Shown here one piece after another: positions 20,615 through 31,393 of a stretch of DNA of 64,000 bases. Made by a program: the position numbers and the translations under genes. The DNA lies in NCBI GenBank assembly GCA_039105265.1, contig JAPFFF010000005.1, positions 7,301,501-7,365,500 on the forward strand, read 5' to 3'. This DNA comes from Tritrichomonas musculus. Lineage: Eukaryota; Parabasalia; Tritrichomonadida; Tritrichomonadidae. How positions within the stretch are numbered: the stretch's first letter is position 1; each line of letters starts with the position of its first letter. The notes beneath the pieces are model-generated. The model searched no databases and had not been told where the DNA came from. It worked only from the letters and a program-made list of their open reading frames with translations.

Positions 20615-23419
20615 TCATTTATAATTGTAATATCTTCGTTTTTCTTCATAAAAGTCATTAATCTTCTTTCGTTGTTCTTCTGATTCTTCATCATGTAAGT
20701 TATCATCAAGAAATGAAATTTTTTCTTCAAGCATCCGATCAATAATTTCTGAAAATGACGGTCTTTCACTTGGCTCATGCTTCCATCCATCTCTGATCAA
20801 TTTCTGTAGTGCTGGTTGACATGGCGCTTTAAACGGCGGCCTTTGTTTATTCACTATCGCATTGAGAACTTTTGATCGTTGCTGAATGTCAATATATGGA
20901 ACTGCGTTCGAGTAAAGTTCCCAAAGAAGTAACGAATATGAGAAAATATCTACTTTACGGTTATATTTATTACCTTCAATTAGTTCTGGCGCCATATAAT
21001 TAGATGTACCGTATATTTTTGTCAATCTAACAGAGCAAATATCTGTTCTTGAGTAACCAAAGTCGATAATTTTTGGTGTGAGGTCCTGAATCATGACATT
21101 GGATGTTTTTAAGTCTCGATGGAGAATTCGCTGTGAATGAAGATATTTCATACCTTCTGCTATTTCAAAAGCTATCTTTGTTTTCTTATACGCATCAAGA
21201 GAATCTTTTAGGGCAAACAATTCACCTGGAATAAATTCAGTTATAATCCATACTTCGTTTTTAATAGTTGATACGTTATATCCAATGAACTTGAGAATGT
21301 ACTCGTTATTCAATCTAGACAAAATTTCTATTTCACGACGCATATTAATTATATTATGCAAATCATCAATATTACCTGCTTTAAAGATTTTTATGGCAAC
21401 TGAATTGCCATTTCGTAAATCAGTCCCTTTATAAACACAAGAATATTTAGTTTTTTTTGATCCTATAGTTGAATAGAAAAAGTTACCTTGGTCAACCATT
21501 TTCGATTTATATGGTGATAGTAATTTTTGGATTTCTTCTTTAAAGTTATTTGTAAAGTTTATTTCGAGATTCCGTCTTTTAATGTAACTATATACTTTAT
21601 CTTCCAATTCTTGACGTTCTGAGTCCGTAAATTCGTTAAAATAAAAATGATTAAATAATTGAGAATAATCAGAAGTCAAATCATTCATATCTTCTGTATA
21701 TTTGGGACCATTGAGAGAAAGTTTTTCAATAATCGAATAAAGATCATTCATAGAATTTTTAAGATCTGTAGTTAGGAAATCAACACTCAAGTCTGAGTTA
21801 CAACCTTTGAAAAGTTCTGGACCACAACAAATATCAATAGATGACCGTAATTTATTAAGTATTTCAATAATCTGCGTTATGTTCGAGCATTCTTCTGGTG
21901 TTGGTTCAACGTTTTCATACTTACTTCGAATTAAACTTTTGTATTCAATAAGAATCGATCGTGCACGTGATAATTCAAACATATATTGAAGTGAATTTCT
22001 ACTGCTGTTAAGAATTAAATCAAAAGTTTTCGAACACTCAATAATTTTAGTTGATTTGATTTCATGTTTATCGTAATATTCGTTTATGATTTCCGTTTTG
22101 TTTTCTTGTTTATCACGGGGTAAAATAATTCGTTTATTACTCATAAGATCAACAACTTCGTCAAATGAACATCGATCAACTGATTTTTGACGCCAACATA
22201 ATTTAATAAGTTCTTTAATATCATTCGATATACTTTCTGGAAAAGTCGGTCGTTGACCATCTACAACTAATTGGTTAATGTTTTCGCCTTCTTTTATTTC
22301 TTTAAAAAATGGTGGTTCTCCTGTACATAGTTCGTATAATATACTACCAAATGAAAATACATCAACTTTCTCATCATAACTATGACTGTCCGTAAGTTCT
22401 GGTGCGGTCATTCGTGAAGCCGTTTTAATGTTTGGTAAGCCAAGAAAAGAATTTTCTGTTAAATAAATACAATCATTAAGATTAGTAATAATAGGATTGA
22501 TATTTTCAACTTTTGAGTCACCATAACCTTCAACTTTCAAATTACAAAGGTGAAGGTTTCGATGAACAATTCGACGTGAATGAAGATAACTCATCGTTTT
22601 GGCAACTTTATACATCAAAATAGTTAAATATAAGTTTTCTTTCTGAAATAAATCACAAAGTTTCTTTCCTTCGCGTTCTTCTCTAACAAATAAAATGTTT
22701 GAATCATTAATAGATACACCATCAAATTTTTCTATCGAGCGGTTGTCAATAATACTTAATATATGAAATAAATTTTCAAACTTGTCTCGTCGTTGAAGAG
22801 ATGTGATAGTAACTTTATCACCTGTTCTTTTATTAATTCCTTCATATACTTCATATTCTTCTTTACTTTCAATTTTTTTTAATTTTTCATACTCGTCTTC
22901 TTTTATTCGGTATTTTTTTGTTTTATCGTACTTATTCATTATCGCGTTAAAATCTGAATTAATACCTTTAAGTAACTCTTCAACTTCTTCATATCTTCGT
23001 ACAAGTTCTTCGTCAGCTTCATAATTTATTTCTTGTAAGAAATCTTTAATTTCTTGAAGATCTTTTTGTTTGTCATATTCTGGCAAATGAAATTTAACTT
23101 TGAATAGAAAATATATTTCTGAAAAAATATCAAACACTCTTTCGATTTCTTTAATGAAATCTTTGCTAGTTTTTAGAAAAAAAACACAATCATTTTTATT
23201 TGATAAAACCTTCAACTTATTTAAAATATTATCCAATTTTTTTTTGAGATTTACTACATGTCTATTGGGGGTTAAATTTTCACACTCCGTAAATAAATTT
23301 TTGATTTCTTCGAAAATGCGTTTCAATGATTCACATCGACTTCTAAAGATGATTGTAGATTGTAAATTATCGATAATTTGGTTGAATGAACATATAATAC
23401 ACCCTTTTGTTATTGGCAT
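20615..23419 (-). CDS. tandem pseudokinase-kinase protein, TKL-like, copy 2 (934 aa)
   Basis: It has the same architecture as the gene at 16074-18875: helical N-terminus, pseudokinase (HRN, no ATP lysine), helical linker, then a kinase with VAIKIF, HRDLKTSN, IDFGYSR and MAPE. The start is the ATG at 23419; the upstream in-frame GTG is not used. MPITK matches the N-terminus of the other copy. About residues 122-570 are almost identical to copy 1, whereas the first 120 residues and the second kinase domain are clearly diverged. The two proteins therefore share a common regulatory middle with different input and catalytic ends. It probably arose by tandem duplication with later gene conversion of the centre. 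Confidence 0.9.
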   Translation of the reverse strand: MPITKGCIICSFNQIIDNLQSTIIFRSRCESLKRIFEEIKNLFTECENLTPNRHVVNLKKKLDNILNKLKVLSNKNDCVFFLKTSKDFIKEIERVFDIFSEIYFLFKVKFHLPEYDKQKDLQEIKDFLQEINYEADEELVRRYEEVEELLKGINSDFNAIMNKYDKTKKYRIKEDEYEKLKKIESKEEYEVYEGINKRTGDKVTITSLQRRDKFENLFHILSIIDNRSIEKFDGVSINDSNILFVREEREGKKLCDLFQKENLYLTILMYKVAKTMSYLHSRRIVHRNLHLCNLKVEGYGDSKVENINPIITNLNDCIYLTENSFLGLPNIKTASRMTAPELTDSHSYDEKVDVFSFGSILYELCTGEPPFFKEIKEGENINQLVVDGQRPTFPESISNDIKELIKLCWRQKSVDRCSFDEVVDLMSNKRIILPRDKQENKTEIINEYYDKHEIKSTKIIECSKTFDLILNSSRNSLQYMFELSRARSILIEYKSLIRSKYENVEPTPEECSNITQIIEILNKLRSSIDICCGPELFKGCNSDLSVDFLTTDLKNSMNDLYSIIEKLSLNGPKYTEDMNDLTSDYSQLFNHFYFNEFTDSERQELEDKVYSYIKRRNLEINFTNNFKEEIQKLLSPYKSKMVDQGNFFYSTIGSKKTKYSCVYKGTDLRNGNSVAIKIFKAGNIDDLHNIINMRREIEILSRLNNEYILKFIGYNVSTIKNEVWIITEFIPGELFALKDSLDAYKKTKIAFEIAEGMKYLHSQRILHRDLKTSNVMIQDLTPKIIDFGYSRTDICSVRLTKIYGTSNYMAPELIEGNKYNRKVDIFSYSLLLWELYSNAVPYIDIQQRSKVLNAIVNKQRPPFKAPCQPALQKLIRDGWKHEPSERPSFSEIIDRMLEEKISFLDDNLHDEESEEQRKKINDFYEEKRRYYNYK

Positions 23420-24468
23420 CACACAATCTAAAAAATTGAATAATTATTTCTCACGTAAAATTAACAAAATTTCTTTAGATTGATCTAGTTTTATTACCAA
23501 TTTCAAATATACTTCAATATTTCTATGAACACTAATAATATATTAAATGAAATATTTCAAAACAAATTATTTATTGAAGGGGATTTGAAAAAAATGATCG
23601 TCTCCATTGAAATTGCCAATTTCGACGATCATAAGTTTGCTTTGTAAAATTTTTTTTTGAAAAGACATTATCCAAATTTATCCAATTCTTCATCAAAACA
23701 AAATATTAAAAATTCGTTCAGCGAAACATTTAGTAAAATGATTTCTATTATCATACATAAATACAAAATCAAAATTACTAATTCTCCCTCAAAACAAAAT
23801 ATTAAAAATTTAATTCAAAATGTAAAATCATTCGAAAACAATATATTAGATACATATGATAATTCTATTTATTCACATAAATTTCAAATCTCAATTGCTA
23901 GCTTTATCTAAAGATTTTGGATATTATTTTGGATATTATAGGAATAATTATTTCGCAAATTTATATTAATGATTAAATGCTTAAGATTATTTAAAAAATA
24001 TTAATATCCCATCAAGAAAATTATATTGAGACTAAAATACACATTCAAATTAGATAAATTGCTAATAAACATTTTTATCTAACTAAAATAAATATATTTT
24101 ATATATATTTTTGATAAAATAACTATTATACATTATAATTAATTTTATATATACATATATAAAATCAAAATCAATTATACTATGAGTTTTTATGTTAGAA
24201 TAGATTCAGCCTATTCGTTTGATCATTTTAAGAGTATAATTGGCTTTTCTATTTTTTTGAATAGTTTATAAAATATGAGATAAAATCAGCATAGGTTGAA
24301 AGTTAAAATTTTTCAACATAAATGAATGCAAGTTTACATATGGCTCTATTGAATTGATTTTCATCTTTATTTATCTTTTTTTCACCATGAATATTGAACA
24401 AGGAAGTAAAACTTTATGATGACATTAAAATATTCACAATAAAATATTGTAAAAAACTTTTTCAATCT
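23420..24468. other. intergenic region with a short direct repeat
   Basis: The region lies between divergently oriented genes. A roughly 30-bp direct repeat containing CAAAACAAAATATTAAAAAT occurs at about 23693 and 23788. An 84-codon frame across it (23657-23911) has no ATG start and low-complexity content, so it is not called as a gene. The 3' part should hold the promoter of the VIT-VWA gene. Confidence 0.5.
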
Positions 24469-26844
24469 ATGCCAAAGATAATTGATAATAACTGCTTGAC
24501 GAAATATTTGAGTATAACCGCCCGACCAGTCAAAAAAAGAAATCTGGCAAATTTTAAAAAAAATTTATTTTTATTTTGTGTTTATTATATGATACTATTA
24601 ACTTTCCTTTTATCTATTATAAATATTCAACGACCTCGAATTATATATATAGACACACCCAACAAAACGACAGATAAGATCCCTTTAACTAATTTCAAAG
24701 TTGATGTTGAAATTTCAAGCACGACAGCTCAAGCCAATTACACACTTACTTATCTGAACACAGATAACGACACATTAGTTGAAGCCAAGCTTAAATTCCC
24801 ATTTGATACAGATGTTTCTGTTAGTGATGTTTCATTAACGTATAAAAACCGAACTTTAATTGGCCAAATAATGAAAAGTGACAATGCAAAAATTGTCTAT
24901 AACAATGAGAAGCAAGATAAAAACGTGGCGATGCTAGTTCAAAGGGTTGGCGATTATATATCAATTGATTTAGCTGGAATTGAGCCAAATGAAACTTTTT
25001 CAGCCAAAATCACCACTTTTTCAATACTCAATTTAAAATTTGAATACAAGAAAGAATACTTTTTCACTCGTTACGCCTTTCCAACATCAATGGTGCCACG
25101 ATACTCATCTGTTAATTCAAAAGGCCATGAAAAACCGTTTCTATCGTCAAAGGTCAATTATTCATTTGATTTTCAATTGAAAACTTCAACAGGCCAAATA
25201 TCATCAGAATCTGCTTTGAATTTGCAATCAAATTCAAGTGGCAAAGTTGAATGGAACGATAAATCACTCTCTTATTCTGGTGAAGTTCCAGACGATGTTG
25301 TTATTGACATCATTACAACCGCTCCCAATTCAAAGGGAACGATCACAATTGAGAACTTTGAAAACACAAGTGTAACTGAAGTTTTACTCTCAAATAATTT
25401 GTTTTCTTCTTTCAGAAAAAGTGGAGAAGAACGATCAAAATCCTATGTTTTTTTGGTCGATAGAAGCGGTTCTATGTTTGACGAACCTATTCAAAAAGTT
25501 CGATCGGCATTACAACTGTTTTTGCATTCTCTGCCATCGAATTCAAAGTTTGAAATTGTCGGTTTTGGAAGCACTTTCGAGCCACTTTTCAATCGAAGTG
25601 TTGAATACAACGACGAAACATTGAAAACTGCTATTGAATATGCAAAAACGGTTTCTGCTGATTTTGGCGGCACTGAGATGCTCAAACCGTTGACACACAT
25701 TCTTCCTCAAATGCCCGACCATCTTATATTTCTGACAGATGGCGCAGTTGAAGATGTAGATGAAGTGAAGTCATATTGCAGTCGTTTTTCAACTCGCATA
25801 TCAACAATTGCCATTGGAAATTACGCAAGCGCAGACTTGCTGAAAACAATATCAAGGCAAAGTGGAGGAACGTATGAACTAGTGACTGAAAACAGCCAAA
25901 TTGAAGGAGCCGTGATTCGTTCTCTTGCTGCAATTCAGAGCGGTTTGTCAATCAATTCAATCAAATCAAATTGTGGCGTTTTATACCAGTCATTTCCAAT
26001 CTTCCTCTTGCCAGAAACCGTCAACCCAATCCGCTTTTTCAATGCAAACGGCCAAATAAACAAAGAAAAAGTGGTGATTGAATTAAATATTCAAGACATT
26101 TCATCAGGCAATGAATTTTCTTTCGTAATCGATACGAGTAATAAATCAAATGAAATCGTCGTGAATGAAATTGAAGGTAAAAAGTTGCATTGCACTGCTC
26201 TTTTGCGTGCAATTAATGAGAATGTTATCGACAGTTCCGAGGAATTTAATCAAAGCATGAGACTGAGTCTGATGACAAAGCAAACATCTTTCATTTTGGT
26301 CGATGAGCGTTCACAAGACGATAGAAATAAATATGAACAAATATCAGTTGAAATTCCTGTAAAAAATCAAATGTTACATTTTTCACATACAGCTTCAATG
26401 AAAGGTTACTCAGTCTTGACTAATCTAAGACATCTACCTGCTGCAGAAACACCGTCTGCGAATGATATTGGCTTTAGCTGGGGTGACTATAGACATCTAT
26501 CTTTAAAATATGATGATGATGAAGTTGAGGAAAAGATAGAAAAGAAACCTGTCGATAAATGCCAAGAAATTTCTGATTTACAGAAAGCAAATGGAAATTG
26601 GAATTTGACGGAGATATTGAAAGTTTTGGATATTAAATTGAGTGAAAAAGATGAAAAAGAATTGATTGGAAATGATGAAAAAGAACAATTGTTGGCTGGA
26701 CTATTGGCAGTCAGGTACTTAGAGAATAATTGCGGCGATCTTTATAAACTTGTTATTAAAAAAGGATCGCAATTCATCACCAAGGAATATTCAAAAGATA
26801 TGATCGAATCATCAAAGAATTTGATAAAGAATTATCAAAAATAA
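24469..26844 (+). CDS. VIT and von Willebrand factor A domain membrane protein (791 aa)
   Basis: The likely start is the ATG at 24469. The frame is open further upstream but has no ATG there, and TTTTTCAATCT directly before this ATG could be an initiator. A hydrophobic segment (LFLFCVYYMILLTFLLSII) near residues 30-50 suggests a signal anchor with the bulk on the lumenal or outer side. A VIT domain follows (about 75-185; ANYTLTYLN, KLKFPFD, AGIEPNETF). A VWA domain at about 315-480 has the metal-binding motif DRSGSM, then GGTEML and FLTDGAVE, like inter-alpha-trypsin inhibitor heavy chains and VWA-containing proteins of protists. The last roughly 120 residues are helical. Adhesion or protein-protein interaction at the surface or in endomembranes is inferred from the family. 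Confidence 0.9.
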   Translation: MPKIIDNNCLTKYLSITARPVKKRNLANFKKNLFLFCVYYMILLTFLLSIINIQRPRIIYIDTPNKTTDKIPLTNFKVDVEISSTTAQANYTLTYLNTDNDTLVEAKLKFPFDTDVSVSDVSLTYKNRTLIGQIMKSDNAKIVYNNEKQDKNVAMLVQRVGDYISIDLAGIEPNETFSAKITTFSILNLKFEYKKEYFFTRYAFPTSMVPRYSSVNSKGHEKPFLSSKVNYSFDFQLKTSTGQISSESALNLQSNSSGKVEWNDKSLSYSGEVPDDVVIDIITTAPNSKGTITIENFENTSVTEVLLSNNLFSSFRKSGEERSKSYVFLVDRSGSMFDEPIQKVRSALQLFLHSLPSNSKFEIVGFGSTFEPLFNRSVEYNDETLKTAIEYAKTVSADFGGTEMLKPLTHILPQMPDHLIFLTDGAVEDVDEVKSYCSRFSTRISTIAIGNYASADLLKTISRQSGGTYELVTENSQIEGAVIRSLAAIQSGLSINSIKSNCGVLYQSFPIFLLPETVNPIRFFNANGQINKEKVVIELNIQDISSGNEFSFVIDTSNKSNEIVVNEIEGKKLHCTALLRAINENVIDSSEEFNQSMRLSLMTKQTSFILVDERSQDDRNKYEQISVEIPVKNQMLHFSHTASMKGYSVLTNLRHLPAAETPSANDIGFSWGDYRHLSLKYDDDEVEEKIEKKPVDKCQEISDLQKANGNWNLTEILKVLDIKLSEKDEKELIGNDEKEQLLAGLLAVRYLENNCGDLYKLVIKKGSQFITKEYSKDMIESSKNLIKNYQK

Positions 26845-26911
26845 ATTAATTATAATTTAGGAGAAACTAAAAAGTTATTATTAAAAATCTTGATTTATTT
26901 TTTATTTAAAT

Positions 26912-27157
26912 AAAAAAGGGATTGGTTTAGGGAAAGGGAAAATGATGGGAGGTAAAAAAGGGATTGGTTTAGGGAAAGGGAAAATGATGGGGACAGCCGA
27001 CCAGGCCCTCCTCCTTGCCCCTTCCCAGTCCCCGAAGGGAACCAGATATACGACGATGGCCGGCAACGAATGCCGAGGGCGCCTTGAGCTCCTAAATCGG
27101 GCATTCCGGCTCCGCAGATTGCACGAGCCACTACGAGGAAAGCGAAGTAGTGACTAA
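26912..27157. repeat. GC-rich island with two 37-bp direct repeats
   Basis: A 37-bp unit containing GGGATTGGTTTAGGGAAAGG occurs at 26912-26948 and 26954-26990 (period 42). About 165 bases of clearly GC-rich sequence follow (about 26990-27155), ending in a small hairpin CACTAC/GTAGTG (27130-27153). It starts 68 bases after the VIT-VWA stop codon. Short frames exist on both strands (about 71 and 78 codons), but neither has recognisable protein character. It may be a fragment of a repeat family or of a different gene. I cannot name it. Confidence 0.5.
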
Positions 27158-27159
27158 AA

Positions 27160-28268
27160 AAGATTTCATCTTCACATATTCAACAATTAATCTTAATTTA
27201 CGCCAAACTCTCAATAAAATATCATTCTTATTTACTCCCAGCTTACTTCCATATACTTATTTTTTATCTTATATTTCAAAAAAACCTTATATAAGGTTTT
27301 TATAAATTGACCTTTTTTATGGCCGAATTCACCTTTAATTTCGCCTTTTCTTTATAATTTTTAATAATATATTTTTTCAATATGGAATAAACGGTCGAAA
27401 GGTCAAAAAAAAGTTGGGGGATTTATATAGAGCTTGTTTCCAACCTGAAAAATTTGGAAATTTATCTTTAAATATAAATATTTAATCCTTTTTTTATTTT
27501 TATATAAATTATGTAATTACGTTCCATTAAAATACTATTTTTAATGTTTTTTCCAGGTATTAATTTCAATTAATCAAGATTCGGTATCAAAAGAATATTT
27601 TTTTTGTATCACATTTCATACTAAAGTGGGAAATAGTTGCCAACGATGACCTTTTTAAGGATATATTTTAATGAAAGTTATAATTAATTATATTTAAATT
27701 ATATTAAATATTATTAATATGAAATAAAAAGTAATAATTAAAAAAATATGAAGATATATATATATCTTATATTCAATGCTCAATTGAAATGCTAAGAAAA
27801 AGTTAACATAAAAATTTTTAAAAAATTTAAAAAAATTTGTTTAAAAAAATGAAACATAAACATTTTTTTATAATTTAAAATGCAACAAATAATGAAACAA
27901 TGATTTCTTTTTTATATCGCATTGTTTAAATGCTGAAAAAATGCTTTTAAGGCCACCGTTGGCAACTTTTTCATGCATCTATAGATAGTCGAATTCATCA
28001 ATTAAAACTTCCAATCGATAGCATTTTATTATCGATTATCTGAGTTAAAAAAAGTGCCAAACCTGATACTTGATATCAGAATAACAATTTTTGATTCAAA
28101 AAGTTTTGCTCATCATTCAATAAAAATGAGGTAAAAAAGTCCATTTATTTAAAGTTGAGGTCAGAAGGAAAATAAATAAATAATAAAAAAAAATTAATTA
28201 AAAAATACAAGTAAAAACTCAATCTTTAGTCAATAATTATTCATTTCGCATTATTCATGCAGTTTTGA
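27160..28268. other. intergenic region with one small inverted-repeat element
   Basis: No gene is seen. It contains a 22-bp perfect palindrome at 27280-27301 (AAAAACCTTAT and complement) and the candidate element 27635-27967. The remainder is AT-rich. Confidence 0.55.
27635..27967. mobile_element. small inverted-repeat element (MITE-like, 333 bp)
   Basis: The left end AGTTGCCAACGATGACC at 27635 and the right end GGCCACCGTTGGCAACT at 27967 are inverted copies over about 25 bp with a few mismatches. The interior is AT-rich and non-coding. The target duplication is not clear. Confidence 0.5.
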
Positions 28269-29396
28269 TTATTGAAGGTTGCATCCAACAACAGGAACAC
28301 CGGGGCCACCAACTTGAGACATTCCTGGTCTTCCAGGGCTGGCACCATTCATGCATCTGCATCTTGTATGAAGTTCGCCTGCTCCGCAATCGCAGTAGCC
28401 AGAAGGAATTGCAAGAGGACGAACGTCATGTCCGTAGTGACAGACTCTTGCGCAAGTTTCGCAGATGCATTGACCTTCTCTTAATCTGCAGGTCACGCAA
28501 GTGTAGAGCTTCTGGGGAATCATTCTGCGGCCTGATCGTTGATATGTACACTCGGGGGCGTTCTGCGTGTACTGGTTGTACATTTGGGCATCGCTGGCTG
28601 TAACTTTTCGGCATTTGCAGCGGACACATGTTCTCACTGAGCCTTCGCCGCAGTCACAGTAGCAGGAAATGTTTCCTTTTGGAACAAGCTGGTGGCCTGC
28701 ATGACATACGCGCGCACATGCCTCGCAGCATCCGAGATCATTTACGAGACCGCATGTGATGCAGCTGTAGAATGGCTGAACAATCTGGGTACGATGTGTC
28801 CTGTTGTATGTGCAAGGCCCATCAACAAGGGGACCGTTTGCTGGTGGCTGTTGATAACCTGCTCCTGGTGGTGGTGGATATTGGCCGTTTTGTGGTGGAT
28901 ATTGACCATACTGTGGTGGATATTGGCCGTTTTGTGGCGGATACTGGCCATTTTGTGGTGGATATTGGCCGTTTTGTGGAGGATACTGGCCACCTTGTGG
29001 AGGATACTGGCCACCTTGTGGAGGATATTGTCCGTTTTGTGGTGGATATTGTCCGTTTTGTGGAGGATATTGTCCGTTTTGTGGTGGATATTGTCCGTTT
29101 TGTGGAGGATATTGTCCGTTTTGTGGAGGATATTGTCCGTTTTGTGGAGGATATTGTCCGTTTTGTGGAGGATATTGTCCGTTTTGTGGTGGATATTGAC
29201 CATATTGTGGTGGGTATTGACCATTTTGCGGTGGATATTGTCCGTTTTGTGGTGGATATTGATCGAACTGCGGTGGGCGTTGAGGATGAAGAAGATACTT
29301 TGCATCAACTTTTGGACCTTTTGTTTCAACCTTTGGATCATTTGATTGTGCCTCTTGGTCCTTTTGTTGCTGCTCTGGGTTGTCGTTGTTAGACAT
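28269..29396 (-). CDS. Pro-Gln-rich repeat protein with two UBR-box zinc fingers (375 aa)
   Basis: Residues 1-35 are charged and disordered. Residues about 38-180 are around 17 copies of a QYPPQNG heptapeptide. Two Cys/His-rich modules follow, about 190-255 and 280-345. Each has the order CT..., CITCG/CVTCR, CCEACARVCHAGH / CICETCARVCHYGH, then a YCDCG turn. This is the UBR-box layout used by N-recognins and related proteins to bind N-terminal residues. No RING or other catalytic domain is present, so it could be an adaptor or a substrate-binding protein rather than a ligase. The heptapeptide is encoded by a 21-bp tandem repeat (about 28860-29270), so its length should vary. The ATG at 29396 is preceded on its strand by AAAGTCAA. 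Confidence 0.85.
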   Translation of the reverse strand: MSNNDNPEQQQKDQEAQSNDPKVETKGPKVDAKYLLHPQRPPQFDQYPPQNGQYPPQNGQYPPQYGQYPPQNGQYPPQNGQYPPQNGQYPPQNGQYPPQNGQYPPQNGQYPPQNGQYPPQNGQYPPQGGQYPPQGGQYPPQNGQYPPQNGQYPPQNGQYPPQYGQYPPQNGQYPPPPGAGYQQPPANGPLVDGPCTYNRTHRTQIVQPFYSCITCGLVNDLGCCEACARVCHAGHQLVPKGNISCYCDCGEGSVRTCVRCKCRKVTASDAQMYNQYTQNAPECTYQRSGRRMIPQKLYTCVTCRLREGQCICETCARVCHYGHDVRPLAIPSGYCDCGAGELHTRCRCMNGASPGRPGMSQVGGPGVPVVGCNLQ

Positions 29397-29672
29397 TTGA
29401 CTTTATTTTTAGTACGATATTTGATCGTTTTTTGGCTTTCAATTAGTTTATACGGCAACTTTTTGTAATAATTTTATAAAATTGTATTACCGAAATTTGA
29501 AATGATGTTATTCAATTTTGAACTATGATTATTTTGTATTGATATTTAAATATCTTGATAATTATATAATATAATACAATAATATAGAATTTTAAAATTA
29601 ATTAAACTATTGCATTTTAAAAAATACAAGCCATTTGTATCTTTATATTTATTTATTTGGAAAGTTCCTACT

Positions 29673-30749
29673 TTACCAGAAATCTTCATCCTGATTTTGT
29701 GTTTCTTTTGTTTCTTCTAATCTGTGGAAAAAGTCAACCGGAATAAGATCATTATCATCGCTAGATGATGAAATTTCAAGGCCAAATTTAGATTCAAAGC
29801 CATTTAAACATAAATGCTTTGCTTCTTCGGTTTGAATTGTTTCTTTTTTGATTAAATCGTTTTGTGAGTGCAAATATTCACTCTGAATTTGTTTTTCTTC
29901 TGATCTAGGGAAAAAGTCAACCGGAATAAGATCACCATCATCGCTAGATGACAACATTGATTCAACATTACCTTTTATAATAGCCTTTTTATAAAATTCT
30001 ATTGCATTTTTATCATTATGTAGAGATCTATATTGATAAATAGTGGCGCAAAGATGCATAATTGTTGGGTTGTCTTCTGCATTTTCAGATAATTTAAGAC
30101 AATGAGTATTATACTCTACTGGAATATTATAATGACACATGAGTGTGTAATTTTTTACAGCTGACAAATTATTAAGAGAAATTGCCATTACATAATATTT
30201 TGAAGCTTTTATATAATCAGCATAAACTCCTTCTCCATTCTGTAGCATAAGTGCGTAAGCATTCATCGCTTCTGAATCACCTTTTTCAATTGCAAAGATG
30301 ATTTAAGAGAGCGATTCTAAATTATTTATTGAAATACCTTGCCCTTTATGTAACATGCGTGCATAATAAATCATTACTTCTGTTTCATATCTTTCAATAG
30401 CCATTTTATAGTATTTTATTGCTTCTGAATAGTTTACTTCAACTCCAAGTCCTTCTTGAAATGTAAGCCATAATAAGTCATCGCTTTTGGCTCATAATTA
30501 TTGAGTCCTTTTTTGAAAAATTCAATCGCTTCTTGATAATTAACATCAACGCCTCGTCCTTGTTGAAGCATACAACCATAATATGCCATTGCTAATGAGT
30601 TTCCAATCAAAAAAAAAGTGGATTGGCTCGTTTGTTTTGAACTTTTCCTCTATTAATTTTGTTGCTTTTGCATGATTTGGAGGAATAATATCACCCTTAA
30701 TTAGCATTTTTATGAAATAAATTGTTGAATTTACATTTCCATTTTTCAT
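29673..30749 (-). pseudogene. Sel1-repeat protein, broken reading frame
   Basis: Sel1-type units are visible throughout on the minus strand: AMAYYGCMLQQGRGVDVNYQ, EAIKYYKMAIERYE, MNAYALMLQNGEGVYADYIK and AAIYQYRS-like helices. Reading as one gene requires one shift at the A9 run near 30617 and one near 30455, and there is a TAA at about 30303-30305. The longest intact piece is 29673-30266. It ends in a tail with two copies of a segment containing DLIPVDFF. Sel1 proteins act as scaffolds in signalling or quality control. One break lies in a homopolymer and could be a sequencing error; three breaks together favour a true pseudogene. Confidence 0.7.
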
Positions 30750-31393
30750 TGATTTGATTTAAAAAAAACTAAAATGGCGTCTTCCAAGCCATTTCATTTC
30801 ATTTTAAAATAAAATAATACAAATATAATATGCAAAAAAATTATAAGTAGTTGTCCCCATAGAAACAAAAAAAAGTTGAGATATTTTTAAAATATTAGTT
30901 TTTTGATTGTGTTTTAAATATATCTCAGCTAAATTAATATAAAATCTTATTATTATCATTAATTAAGATTTCTGATTACATTGTTTAATATTTCCCAAAT
31001 TCATTAAAATATAATTACTAATAACAGTGAAATACTTTAAATTTGTAAGCAGAGGGTAAAAGGAGAAATTAAATAAAATATGATCATGAAACTTGTAATG
31101 AAAATAAAACAAAACGTTAAAAACAGGAGAAACCCATTTTATATTAAGAATAATCAGTGTTTGCATTTACTACAAATTACAATTGTAGTAATAAATATCT
31201 ATTAAAATGTAACCACATTTATTTTTAAAACCTTCAGAAGATGCCCATTTTTTGGTTATTAATAGTACCGATTAATTTATTTATTGGAGTTCAAAAAATG
31301 GAATTAATTAAAACATTAAGCATGTAATATAAAAAAAATATTAATAAATAAAATACTATAAAAAAAATAAATAAAAAAATAAATGATTTTTAT
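30750..31393. other. AT-rich intergenic region upstream of the hAT element
   Basis: No gene is seen. A segment at about 31147-31186 recurs inverted at about 37468-37509, inside the hAT element (shared CAGTGTTTGCATTTA, then ACAAATTACAATTGTA). This suggests a small dispersed palindromic repeat. Confidence 0.5.

Noticed and set aside
23657-23911. 84-codon frame with SKQNIKN repeats
   Set aside because: No ATG start and made of a short direct repeat in AT-rich DNA.
24387-24420. ATG at 24387 as the start of the VIT-VWA protein
   Set aside because: It is out of frame with the long coding region and stops after 10 codons.
24000-24468. A spliceosomal intron upstream of the VIT-VWA gene
   Set aside because: The conserved trichomonad branch/acceptor sequence (ACTAACACACAG) is not present here or elsewhere in the window.
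28692-29458. Trp/Leu-rich and His/Lys-rich frames across the QYPPQNG repeat
   Set aside because: They are other-frame readings of the 21-bp repeat in the UBR-box gene.
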